NCBI GenBank assembly: GCA_001414345.1
Contig: LLCB01000004.1
Coordinates: forward strand, 62,001 to 126,000
Reading direction: 5' to 3'
DNA from: Hymenoscyphus infarciens
Taxonomy: Eukaryota > Ascomycota > Leotiomycetes > Helotiales > Helotiaceae
DNA length: 64,000 nucleotides
Shown here piece after piece: positions 1 to 11,890 of the stretch. Made by a program: the position numbers and the translations under genes. Within the stretch, counting starts at the first letter, position 1. Every line of letters starts with the position of its first letter. The notes beneath the pieces were generated by a model that worked only from the letters and a program-made list of their open reading frames with translations, was not told the DNA's origin and made no database searches.

Positions 1-3000
1 CGTTTTGCCAGAAAGTGTGGCATGCAACCTTAAATTTGGGGTAGTGATGAGCGCGATGAATCCACAAAGTCCAGCTCTTACCAAATGATACTGCCCGAGA
101 GGCCGGTATTGGATTCGGCCAAAGTATTTCACTCGCTTTCTGATGAGACAGTAGATGATCTCAAGGGGTGTATGACCGCCCCAAACAGATCTTTCTCGAA
201 ATGCTCAGTGATATTTTGAACAATTGAAAACCTTTAACTCTCCATGTCTACGACGTTTGATCAATAGAGAAGGGAGTTTCTCAAGAGCATTGACACATGA
301 GAGGCGGCACCCTAGGAAGTATCAATAGACTTTGGTATTCTTCACCAAGAACGGAAATCAATGACATGGTAGCCACATTCAACTTTCAGCGCAAATGTGT
401 TACTGTCAAAATAAATGCGCGGTTAAATTCATAATTACCACCGAAACCCTCTAATCTAGTTAGAGGAGAAAAGTGTATCCAGAGTTTCCCCTAACTTATA
501 AAGAGAAGTAATTTGACGGGTCCATAGAAGTGAAGAGTTTGTGAAAAGTCTAGGAAGGCCGACGCGTGCCTAGAAGTAATCTAATCCTACACGCGTGGCG
601 ACAAAAGTTTCGACCCGTTATGTACCTTCCGCCCTAACACCTGGAAGTCGTTTCAAATAGCAGAGTACTAGTACACTAGATTGAGATTCAATTGAGTCTC
701 TATGAAGACTACAACCTCCATGATCAAGAACCCAACTCAATCATAATAAACATTCAACAAAATCCGAAGTTCAAACAGCTTTCATTCATTCTCTTACCAC
801 CAAAAACAACAGAAGAGAACCCTGGGACCCCTCGGAATTATTGTGGTTTCTCATTGAACCCTCGAGCTTTTGGCACTAGGTTACCAGCATATGCCTGGCG
901 ATAACTTCATTCCCCGTAAACTTGTAGACAAATCCCGTAAATCCCCCACGAGTGAACCCCGAACTGGTTGGGAAATTCCCATCAAACCAAAAAGGACATT
1001 CATCAGATTTCGTACTTCTAAATCCAGTGCACCACGGGCAATTCAGTGACACGTTTCTCAAAAAATGTCGGGAACAACCCCGCACGAACAAGGACGGACC
1101 CGTACTGACATCAGTGTCAACCCCTCTATTTGGGTGGTCACCACCTGACGTGAAGTGACTGCCATGAACCCGGGAGGAGGAAAGTCGAGCTCACCTCACT
1201 AAGCTTGTTCCATGTACTTCGTGATACAATCGATCGCGGATGAATGAAAAATAGAAATGAACAACTCAAGACGCAGAACAGAAATTTCAGAGTGCAGAAT
1301 TGACTCGGAAACAATTGAAGGAATGGAAAGCCCGAGATGTTGCATGGCAGCCTTATACGCCTCAACCCAAAGAGCAAATTCATTCAGCGCCTTCTCCGCA
1401 ATCAGGTATCATTGCGTCCTCCCTATATCGGCCACGGTGGGGTCTGGAGAGGTACAAGTCATTCACCAGTAAGAAAAAACTGCTGACCGAACGAATGACG
1501 TCCATTAGATGTACTCGAAGTACATTGGCACCTCCCAAGACGTCTGAATTTGACAGCAAGTGGGGGGACTTTGTTGTCGCTGGTGGAGTCGTGATATAAA
1601 TACCCACGAACAATAGGAGGGTTCGCGGCTAATGAAGCATGAATTCGTGGCCGTACAGAGAAGGAAGTTACTGCAGAGAAGCGCATAGAAGATGAAGTTC
1701 TTTTCTGTATGTTGGACCTATCACGATCAGTGACGGTGTCCGAATGCTCGGGGAGAGAACCACAGAGTGGCGAGAAATCCTTGCGGCGGTGCGACCACAC
1801 CCTTTTTCTGCTTCGTGACCAATGGGGGGACGGGGAGGAATTAAAACGTTATGCGGAGGGCATTGTCGGACTTGATTTGTTGATGCTGGAAGGCCGTATG
1901 AAGTTGCGGTGTAGAAAGGGGGCGGCTGATGGGGACGAAAAGAGGAGGTTGAGACGAGATAATTGATGACGGTGTCTTTGCTGGGAGATTGACTTGATTC
2001 AAGTCATTTTGGTAAAAAAAAGAGGACTTGAGGATTCTGGGGAGGTGCGGGAGATGGAGAGAAAGCGGCAGGCGGGTAGCAGCATGATGGTGTTGAGGGT
2101 AGGGAGTAGATAGTGTGCATCTAGTGCATCTAGTGCATACATACTTATATCATATGTACGAGTACCAGTCAGTTTTTAGAGAGCCCTGCAAGTGCTGCCC
2201 TGTACCTACTGTAGACACCACTGCACAACGATGCAGCATCGTCGAATCGAACCCAAGCCTCCCCTCTCGACTTTCTTCTCCCGGGGTTGATAGATCTTCT
2301 TCGAGATTCAGTCCGAACTGGTTGAACTGGAAACAGCAAATTGAAAACAACTTGCGGGCCCCTCTTCCTGTAAATAGAAGCTGTGGGCCATAAGGAGCTG
2401 TAACTCGGCAAGGCATAAAAATAAATAATTCAGGCTGCACCTCGGGTGGTTCGTGGGTTCGTGTGGAAAAATGTAAAAAGTTCCCATTGTTTTTTTCTCG
2501 CCTCCCCACCCACGAACTCCAACTCGGCCAGCCGCATGCTTTTCCGGCTAAGGAGCGGCTATGGGCGAAAGAAAGGATGCGCCATGCTCGACAAAATAAT
2601 AGTAAAATCTTCGCGCCGCTATTTTCATGTCGCGCAAAGATTGCACAACACCACCACCACCCGGATTCGGGGATTGCAATAATTTACAATATCCTGATCC
2701 CATTGTGCGTGTATCAGCGACAGGCACGGACGGACTTGATAAGGGCTGGTTGTCTGAGAAGTCTCCCTGGTTGCTACGCCCGAGACCTGGAACGGAACTC
2801 ACAGGCCTCGCGAGAAAATTCCCGGGCTGGTAAGTAATCCTATGGCATACCAATCAATCAATACCTTACCTACCTATACACCCAACCCAACCCAGCACAC
2901 AACAACCGGATGCACACCTGGATACACACATACATTACACAGACGCAATCAACTCCTATAATCAGCATAATTTGGCCAATTCGGGTCAGCTTGTCTCAAA

Positions 3001-3400
3001 ACACAAAACCTGAACAAGTAGGGGTGTCTGCGTAGCCTTCCCATCGCACCAATCCCAGCCGGAGCAGCCAGCAACAAACGATAATATTACCACCTCCCCT
3101 TCCCCATCCATCCCCCTTGCCCGTGAGCTCTGTTGCGAAAAATCCACCGTGTGACCACATCAACAGATACATCTTTCCGAGGACCAGAGACCTAGGACTT
3201 TCCGACAATCAACACCATCCAGGAAGAAAGCTTCTCGAGTCGAGTCGCAAGGAGAAACCATCGCAATCCGCCACTGCTCGACATTCTAGAGCACCACAGC
3301 CTGGTTCAGCTGTTCTTTTTTTCTCTTTCGTTCTTATCCTACAAGAATTCGCCCTTTCCCCGACCAAGCAAGCTTCTTCTCGTTCCCGAGTCGATACTAG
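1..3400. other. intergenic, no gene recognised
   Basis: No reading frame here has recognisable protein character or sensible exon structure. The sequence has mixed composition with scattered short open frames on both strands, none longer than about 120 codons. The last few hundred bases, rich in C/T runs, look like promoter and leader for the large gene that starts at 4074. Confidence 0.5.
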
Positions 3401-3451
3401 CCTCGATGAGTCTGACGGGAATCTGCAAATACACCAGCTCGAAAACCCACA

Positions 3452-3754
3452 ATGGCAGCCGTCGAGGTCTTACAGTATGGCGGCCATCACCCAGGGAACG
3501 ATTATGGAGTGCAGACGACCCAACCTTGGACGATTGGGTGGGATGAGGAGGATACGCGCATGAGATTGAGAGGTCTGGCGCAGGCATGGGTCGCTTTGCA
3601 GAGCCGCGAGGCCAGAAATGCGAATTCAATGATACTGGTACGGAAAATGCTGCGAACTTCCCCAAGAAACATTATATATTGTTTTAATCTCCGCCGACTC
3701 GTGAACGAGCCAGGCGAGGCATGGCTGCTGTCTCTCTGTCATGCAGTGCAGTAG
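3452..3754 (+). CDS. possible upstream ORF in the leader of the WG-repeat gene
   Basis: An ATG at 3452 opens a 100-codon frame closing at 3754, about 320 bases upstream of the large WG-repeat gene. The first 60 codons have a plausible protein composition (start MAAVEVLQYGGHHPG, acidic WDEED patch) while the tail looks random. It could be an upstream ORF, a separate tiny gene, or chance. A GTACGG after codon 62 might be a splice donor. No family is recognised. Confidence 0.2.
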   Translation: MAAVEVLQYGGHHPGNDYGVQTTQPWTIGWDEEDTRMRLRGLAQAWVALQSREARNANSMILVRKMLRTSPRNIIYCFNLRRLVNEPGEAWLLSLCHAVQ

Positions 3755-4073
3755 CGGCCGATGCCCGCAGCGGTCCAGCGGTGTGGATCTCAAACAACTC
3801 AGATCTCTGACGAACATATAGAATATATTTCCGCATCTGGAACATACGTGGCGCTGCAGACAGGACCGAGAGCCTCTGCGAATTCCAGTCCCCGGGTCGA
3901 AATGCCCTCCCAAGTGCCCTGATACACCGCGAAGGACGGAAGAAGTCATCGACTTTCACGATACCGAGGCCCGCGCCCAAAAGCACCCCTCGAGCCTGAC
4001 CGACTTTCCCCTCGCCCCGTCGAATCCAACCCGGAAACAAGACGACCACCCCTCCTTATTTCAAGACCCCGCC

Positions 4074-7000
4074 ATGGCCCCAAAGATTGACTTCAACGCA
4101 GACGACGGCTTTGGGTTCAAGCAAGCGGCAAAGAAGAAGAAGGGGAAGGCTGCTCCTGCAAAAGGTGGATGGGACGACCCGCCAGAGGAAGAGAAGAAAG
4201 AAGGAGAAGGCGGCGAGGGTGGTGGTGGAGGTGACAAGGCTCCTGGGGATACTGGCGCTGGCGCTGGAGATGACGGCGACAAGAAGGATGAGGGGAATGG
4301 AGATGGAGCAGGAGATGCGCCCCCAGACGATGAATGGGGTAGTTTTGCTCCAGCCAAATCCAAGAAGAAAGGTAAGAAGGGCAACAAGGTAGAAGATCCA
4401 CCAGCCGCAGACAAATTCGATGCCTTTGAGGATATCAAATTAGACGCCGCACCAATGCTAGACTTGAGTTTTGATACAGGAATATCAGGTTCCAAGTCAC
4501 CTGTAGGAACGTGGGGCTCAAGTTGGAACACGGGAGGGACAACCACTACCAGGTAAGCGAGGGGCTGTTGCGTTCATTGTGGATATCCGTTGCCAGCGCT
4601 TAGTGCAGATCTAGGCTCTAGGCTTGGTCATCAGGCATCATTGCAGCTTGGTGATTCGATTCACTTCATGTCTACTTGACACAACGTGTTTCCTTGTTTG
4701 TCAACAAACCGAGTATAATGAGCTAACGCCCCCTAGTACATGGGATTTCTCTGCCACAACAGACACAAAAGCCAAAGGAGAAGAAGGTGATACCCCCTGG
4801 AGTCTCAATCGTGGAAAGCCAAAGAAGAAAAATACTGGATTCTCTTTTGGGGCTCTTGACGAAGAAGATACCAAAGCTAATCCAGACCCTCCAGATAAAG
4901 CCAAGGAAGATACATTCGACTTCGGATTCGGTAGCTCGAAAAAGGACAAGAAGAAAAAGAAGGGTGGATTCATGGATTTTGAAGAAACCCCAGAGGAGCC
5001 CATTACAGCGGTTGAAGAAACTCCCGCTGAGGACGATTGGGGTGGTGGTGGATGGGGAGCACCCGCGAAAGCCAAGGGGAAGAAGGGAAAGAAAGGCGCC
5101 GTCGAACCAGATCCACCAAAAGAGGAACCGAAAGTAGAAGAGCCGCAACCAGCAGCTGACGACGGATGGGGTTCATTCGGAACGACCAAGAAGGACAAGA
5201 AAGGAAAGAAAGGTAAAGCTTCATTCGGATTCGACGAACCGGTCAAGGAGGAAGTCGTCGTACCAGAACAAGAACCTGAAGCCCCTGCGGACGATGGATG
5301 GGGTTCATTTTCCACTGGAAAGAAGGACAAGAAGGGAAAGAAGGGTAAAGCTTCATTTGGATTCGAGGAGCCTGTCAAGGAAGAAACCGTCGTACCAGAA
5401 CCGGAACCAGTTGTAGAAGCATCCGCCGATGATGGATGGGGCTCTTTTGGGACGGCGAAGAAGGATAAGAAGGGGAAGAAAGGCAAAACCTCCTTTGGAT
5501 TCGACGACCCTCCTAAAATCGAAGAGAAACCCGTTAAGGAGCCTGACCCGGTTGTAGAAGCACCTGCCGATGATGGATGGGGATCTTTTGGAACCACCAC
5601 CTCGAAGAAGGACAAGAAAAAGAAGGGCAAAGCGTCCGCATTCTCTCTTGACGAGCCAGTCGTCGAAGAGGCACCACCACCACCTCCATCAGAACCCGTC
5701 GTTGAAGAGCCGCCAGCGGATGATTTCGGTGGTGGATGGGGCGCTCCTGCACCGTCCAAAAAAGACAAGAAGGGCAAAAAAGGCAAAGCGTCTGCGTTCT
5801 CCTTTGATGAGCCGATTGTGGAAGAAACTCCACCTCCACCGCCTCCCGCTCCAGAACCAGAACCAGAGGCAGATCTCGGGTTTTCTATTGGATCTGGCAA
5901 GAAAGATAAGAAGGGCAAGAAAGGCAAGGCATCCGCGTTCACTTTGGATGAGCCTGTCAAAGAGGAAACGCCTCCTCCTGCTCTTGAGCCAGAACCGCCG
6001 GCCGATGATGGATGGGGATCTTTCGGAACGGCCACTAAAAAAGACAAGAAAGGCAAGAAGGGAAAGAACGCTGTCGAGGAACCCGCCAAAATTGAGGAGG
6101 TCGTTCTTCCCGACCCTGTTGTAGAGGAGCCGCCAGCCGATGATGGGTGGGGATCTTTCGGAACGGCCAATAAAAAGGACAAGAAGGGCAAAAAGGGAAA
6201 GGCCGTAGTTGAGGAGCCCAAAATCGAGGAAGTTGTCATTCCGGAGCCCGTTGTGGAGGAGACACCAGCCGATGACGGATGGGGATCTTTTGGGACTACA
6301 ACTACCTCGAAGAAAGACAAGAAGGGTAAAAAAGGCAAAACATCATTTGGTTTTGACGAGCCTGAGAAAATCGCGGAGGTCGTTCTTCCCGACCCTGTTG
6401 TCGAGGAGCCGCCTGCTGACGATGGATGGGGCTCTTTTGGCACTACTACTACTAAAAAAGGCAAAAAAGACAAGAAAGGGAAGACCTCGTTTGGATTCGA
6501 CGAACCCGCCAAGGTTGAAGAAGTTGTTATTCCAGAGCCTGTTGTTGAAGAGCCACCAGTTGATGACGGGTGGGGATCTTTCGGAACTACGACCAAGAAA
6601 GATAAAAAGGGCAAGAAAGGGAAAATCGTTGAAGAAGCTCCACCACCTCCACCACCACCTCCGCCAGAACCAGAACCAGAGCCAGTCGTTGAAGACGCAA
6701 GCTGGGGTTCTTCTTGGGGCCTGGGATCTTCCAAGAAAGACAAAAAGGGGAAGAAGGGGAAAGAGGAAATAATACCCGAGCCTGCTCCAATCATCGAAGC
6801 AATTGCAGAAGGTGGCAATGATGATTCTTGGATGGACTGGGGCCAAAAGACGGACAAGAAGAAGGGTAAAGGTTCCAAAGACGTAGTACCCGACCGAGTA
6901 CCTACTCCACCTCCGGCCGTTGAAACAAATCAAGACGACTTTTTCGACTCATGGGGCTCATCGACCAAGAAGGACACCAAGAAAAAAGGCAAGGACGACC

Positions 7001-10000
7001 CAGTCATCGAGGAAACCAAAGTCGATGATATGTGGGGAACTCCTGCTCCTTCCAAGAAAGATAAAAAGGGCAAGAAGGGGAAGAGTGCTTTTGAAGATCC
7101 GATTCCAGAGCCAGAAATTGAGCCAATCGTTGAAGAAGTCAAAGCCGATGATGGTTGGGGTTCATCGTGGGCACCAAGCAGCAAGAAGGACAAGAAAGGC
7201 AAAGCTTCTAAACTCGATGACCCTCCTCCACCAGCACCAACTCCTCCCGCCATGGACCTTACCGATCCCGAAGCCGACTCCTGGGGTGATTTTGGAAGCA
7301 GCGCTAAAAAGACCACTTCCAAGGACGATGAGAAGGCCGAAAAAGCTGCAAAGAAAGCCGAAGAGGAGGAAGCTGCTGCTTACAAGAAAATGACCACCAA
7401 GCAGAAAAAGGAGCACGACAAGAAGAAGAAAAAGGAGGCCGATGCCAAAGAAGCCGACGAAAAGGCTGCCAAACAAGCCGAGGAGGATCGCATCAAGGCC
7501 GAGGAAGACGAAGCCAAGGCCAAAGAGGAAGCCGATGCGAAGGAAGCCGAGGAGAAGGCTGCCGAGGAAGAGGCCAGCAAACCCAAGGTCAAATTGTCCA
7601 AAAAGGAGCAAAAGAAAGCAGACGAGCTCGCCAAGAAAGCCGATGAGGCTGAAGCCAAGGAGGCCGAAGAAAAGGCGCGACTTGAAAAGGAGGCTGAAGA
7701 ACAAGCGGCCCGAGACAAGGAGGCCGAGGAGCAAGCCGCTTTGGATGCGAAGAAATCTTCGAAGAAGGATTCGAAATCTGACTCAAAAGCAAGCAAGAGC
7801 AAAAAGGGGTCCAAGAACAAAGATCCCGAGCCGGAGCCCGAACCCGAACCGCAGTTGGAACCGGACGCGGACCTGCTCATTGATTTGGATTCTCCCCGCG
7901 ACCCGAAGGCTGATGAGGCCTTCAGTTTCTGGGGCGCGACCAAAAAGACCAGCAAGGGTGCCGGGCGAGACGAGATTGCGAATCTCACGAGCACGGCTTC
8001 GGCTGACAAAGCGAGCGCGAACCTTCCAGAAACTACCATCAGTTCTCGCTCAACTAAGGACACATTGAAGTCTGCCGCTGGGGCAGCTGCATTAATGAGG
8101 GCATCAACAGTCACGAAGAAACCAGTGGGAAAGATTGCGGATCGTTTGAAAGCATTCGAACCTGCAGCGAACGCCGTGGAAGAAGAAGACGTCCCCCCGC
8201 CACCTCCCCCGCCACCAGCGCCTCTCAAGGAGTCCAAGGAGGATAAGAAGAGGTCCAAGTCATCCAAAAAAGAACAGGAGGAAAAACTTGCTGCCAAGGA
8301 ACCACTTCCACCACCACCACCGCCAGCACCCAAATCGCGAACCAAGGAAGTCCCAGGTAGCTTTCCTTCCGATTTTCCGGACGACGACGAAATTGTTGAA
8401 CTTGAGATGCCAGTTGAGCCCAAACCAAGCAAAAGTAAGAGTTCTAGCAAAGACAAAAAGGCCGAGAAAGCCGCAAAGGAAAAGGCCGAAAAGGAGGCCG
8501 CCGCCGTTGTTGAGGAGAAAGAGGATATCGCTGCCGCATCAGGTCCTCCAACTCCACCTCCAGAGCCCAAGTCGTCGAAGAAAGAACGACCTCGAGTGGA
8601 TCGCGGCGATGGAAAGGCATCTTGGGGCGCGTGGAATGCGAGTCCGCGTAAAGACGAGAAGGAGAAGAAGCCTTCCAAGGATCGCAAAACCGATGGTTCA
8701 TCCCCCATGAAAGAGGATCGCAAATCCAAAGACGGCGATCTTAAACGTTCAAAATCCTCCAAAAAGACTGATGAAAAAACATCGTCCAAAGATTCTTCCT
8801 CAGACAAGGCCGATCGACCTCACAAGTCCAGAGGCATTTCCAGCATGTTCAGCAGTGTGCCACCGCTCTCGAGATCAAAATCTACTTCCGAGAAACGTAC
8901 GAGTAGTGGTCGTACGAGCAGGCGACAATCTGTGGTCATCGATGACTCGGGAATGCCATCCCCACCCCCGGATGGTACCTTGACTCCTCCAGAGATGTCG
9001 TCCAAGGCGGCAAAGATGTTTGGAATAACTCCAGGCAAACTCCCCAGGAGCAAATCTGAGAAACATCGAAAGTCACGTGGTATGTTTTTGTCAAATTTTC
9101 CGGATTCTCATTTGAACAAAACTAACAACTTTTCTGTAGCTGTTGTCGAAGACGACGATGATATTGTAATGGTAGAAGAGCCAGTGGTCCCCGAGAAATC
9201 GAGCCGTGATCGCAAAAGTAAATCGAAGGTAAATTCAGATCCATTTGGCGGCGCACCGCCACCACCGGCAGTACCAATGCCGCCCGGAATGGACGACATG
9301 CCCTACCGAAGCAAAGGACTGCCCTTCTCCAGGGAATCATACGCTAATGCAAGAAATTACCAGGCGAGACTAGATGATGATACCGTAATGGTTGACGCCG
9401 GAGGCCCATCCGAGACCCCTGGACGTTTGAAGCGATCCGATTCGAGTGCCAAAAAGGCGGGCCTTGGTGGCATGTTTGGCGGTCTTCTTTCGAAATCCAG
9501 GCCTGATAATAAACGACGCAGTAATACTTTGACTGATGATGATAATGTTCGGGGTTTGAGACGTGAGGATCGCAAGATTAAACGTCCGGCGAGAGCGCGA
9601 TCTAGTACTATGGATGCGGATCACGATGTCCTCATGACTGGTGGTGCAGCGGACGAAGACCAAGAGGCGAGAAGAGCAGCTCGTCGAGCGAAGAGGGCTC
9701 AGGAAGCGGAAGAGAAGGCTGCCGAGGAGGACTCACGACGCGCTAAAGAAGATGAAAGAAGGGAACGACGACGCAAGCATGAGGAGAAGGAAGAGTTGCG
9801 CAAGCAACAAGAGAAGGAGGCGCGACGGGCTGCTCGACGGGAACAAAAAGCCCAGGAGGAAGCAGATAAGCAAGCAGCTGAGGAAAAGGAAGCCGAGCGA
9901 GCGGAAAGACGTCGTGCTAGGAGAGCGGAAAAGGAAGCTGCTCAGACGGATGGAGAACCACTAACTGAGGATCCCGAACGGAGGAGGAAATCCGAACGAA

Positions 10001-10572
10001 GGAGGTCTCACATGGCGGGAGCCGATGACGAGGAACGTCGTCGAAGACGGGAAGAACGTCGAGCTTCCCGTGCTGGTGGAGATACCCCAAGAACCAGTCG
10101 TCGCAAGTCAGCACCTGTTGTGGATGGATACTTTGATCCGAGGAATGGGAGCAAATCCCGTAGGGACGAATATATGCCTGCTGATGGCCCCGTCTATAAG
10201 GACGCCAAACGCAAGAAGGAGAAGCCCGGATGGCCTCATTCCGGCACCGACTCCTGGGTTAAAGACCATTCTGATGCCCCCCCTCCGCCTGATGATGGGG
10301 AGGGCGAGCAAGGGGATGACGATATTCCTGCCGGTGATAGCGCGAGGAGACGCAAGCCTAGGAGACCGAAGTACGGTGGTGACGATGGCGATGGCACTCC
10401 TAGACGACGTTCTCATCGCGGCGACAAGGGGACGGTGAGGAGTGGTGAGGGAAGTCAAGGTGAGCGACGATCCAGTCGCCGGGATTCTGGTTTCGTCGAG
10501 ACCACTCCAAGCAGGGGACCTTCTGCGAGCGGGGGACTATTCAGTAGGTGGAAAAAGATGGCTGGTGGTTGA
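4074..10572 (+). CDS. large disordered WG-repeat / KKDKKGKKGK protein
   Basis: Three exons are inferred: 4074-4552, 4737-9079 and 9140-10572, giving 2084 residues. The start ATG lies in a strong context (GCCATGG). Intron 1 has GTAAGC and CCCTAG and joins in frame. Intron 2 is 60 bases with GTATGT, a CTAAC branch and CTGTAG. The first 900 residues carry about 20 imperfect units: an acidic DDGWGSFG core, a Thr/Ser stretch, the basic block KKDKKGKKGK, often SFGFDEP, then a Pro/Glu/Val linker. Next come Glu/Lys/Ala coiled-coil-like stretches, poly-Pro patches, Ser/Lys-rich segments and an Arg/Glu-rich C-terminal helix region. No enzyme domain is visible. The WG dipeptides resemble Argonaute-hook repeats, and WGSF also fits a loose WxxF adaptor motif; both are inference. 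The basic blocks could be nuclear signals. Function is unknown. Confidence 0.85.
4334..7330 (+). repeat. coding tandem repeat array, WG plus KKDKKGKKGK units
   Basis: About 20 degenerate units of roughly 110-160 bases are arranged head to tail inside the large ORF. Each begins with codons for D-D-G-W-G-S-F and continues into lysine-rich codons (AAGAARGAYAAGAARGG). Spacing and linkers vary, so the array is expanded but diverged rather than a fresh satellite. The lack of stop codons on the opposite strand across 4701-6878 is a by-product of this composition. Confidence 0.85.
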
Positions 10573-11370
10573 GTGAGCATTTGAAGGAGTTTGATCTTTT
10601 GGATTGATGATAGGGAGCGAGCGAGCGCGTGCTTGGTGTTTTTTGATTTTGAGCGCAATTTATTCCCCCACATCATACCCCCTTTTCTTGGTTGTAGGCT
10701 TTGTTGTTGTTTTTTTGGATTCATCATCTCGTGGAGGTGGAATGGGATGGGTGTAGTCAATCAGTTCATGTAATTGTAGTGTATGGCTTTTTTTTACCTT
10801 GTTTTGCATAAGAGGAGGTTCCGTTGTTTATTTGCGCGGCCCCTGGGAATCTGATGCGCTTTGGGTGTGGAGAGGCTTCACTTGCAAACCCATTTCTCTT
10901 TTTTTGTGGTGGTGGTTGGAAAATTATTATATATATACCCGTTTTTTTCTCGATATTTTTAGATATATATATATGCTCTTCTTTTTTGGAATTGGATGGT
11001 TTGAATTGAATTGAGTTGAGTTGTTGGTGAGTTTGTTCGGTGCTTGTTCTCAAAAGCTTCTAGGTAGCTTTTTGTAGTAAACATTTGGTTTACGTACTTC
11101 TGAAGCTTTGTAATTTAAGATTCTTCTATAGAGAGATTTTTTGGAGGAAACGTTTAAAGAGTAGGATAGGTTTATTTCAAGAAAGAGGAGATCGAAGGAA
11201 GAAACAGAGTTGAAAAGGAATTGTTATGCTAATTCTTTCAGGTTTTGCCTCACTCGAATACCAAAAGATTTCTTCAACTTCTGAGAGCGTAGCGTAGAGA
11301 AGAAAAATACTTCACCTTTAGGTTTCAATGCTATAAAATAGGTGTTCAGATAGAGTCAGTAAATTTGCAG
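10573..11370. other. 3' flank, no gene
   Basis: Directly after the WG-repeat gene comes a T-rich trailer, with a TATATATA run near 10930-10975, that probably holds its polyadenylation region. Nothing else is recognised. Confidence 0.5.
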
Positions 11371-11890
11371 CCGAGAAAAGAAACAGGCATCGCGCAACAT
11401 GGAGCAGTTTTTGTTTTACACTGATGAGTCTGCAGCCTGCCGAGGTACTTCTTCTGAGAACAAGCTGATGTAAGTAGGATTGCAATATGTCAATGTGATA
11501 CAAGTGAATGGAAAACAACTTTAAACGAAAGCAAGGAAATTGATAGCAGCTCATAACTGACGGCGTTATTTGTCCCGACAGCATGAATAAGCTTGGATGC
11601 AGTGCTTTCAGATAGAATAGGAAGCACTGCATCGTACACCTGTTCGGGTGAGTTTGAAGCACTCAATCTAAACATTCTCCCAAGTTGGAACAGTCACTTT
11701 ACTGTGGTCATAGTAATTCAAGTATTGGGGAGAAGCAATAGCCTCGTTGAACACGGTCCTGGTTAGATCTATGCAATCCCTTGCTTAAGATATCTGGATA
11801 TTGTTGGGGGTAGTGAATATATACATGCCAACTCACCTGGCGTAAGGAGTTTAAAAAGCTCATTTTTAGGTGAAATGTTAGCTCGCCTAA
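11350..11890 (-). pseudogene. decayed multi-exon gene remnant
   Basis: On the minus strand three blocks read like protein and are flanked by good splice signals. The first ends near 11838 (KNELFKLLTP) before a GTGAGT donor. A second runs from about 11760 to 11545, containing TVFNEAIASPQYLNYYD and, after a one-base frame change near 11675, SASNSPEQVYDAVLPIL and KLIHAVGTNNA. A third, after an acceptor near 11461, has LFSEEVPRQAADSSV, then a TAA that a single C-to-T change (CAA) would explain, then more protein-like sequence. I do not recognise the family. The frame change plus stops suggest a dead gene; a missed splice is the alternative. Confidence 0.4.

Noticed and set aside
4624..4736. N-terminal extension upstream of the second exon of the WG-repeat protein
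   Set aside because: It lies inside intron 1 (GTAAGC to CCCTAG), and the exon joint gives the same frame without it.
4701..6878. 725-codon open frame on the minus strand inside the WG-repeat gene
   Set aside because: It mirrors the plus-strand Lys/Glu/Pro codons (FPFLPFLSF repeats are the antisense of KKDKKGKKGK) and has no start, leader or domain of its own.
7162..7734. Hydrophobic minus-strand frame resembling a membrane protein
   Set aside because: The Leu/Phe/Gly richness is the reverse complement of Lys/Ala/Glu codons; not a gene.
7380..8807. 475-codon minus-strand open frame
   Set aside because: Antisense shadow of the Glu/Lys/Ala-rich coding region; Ser/Leu/Phe-rich composition follows directly from it.
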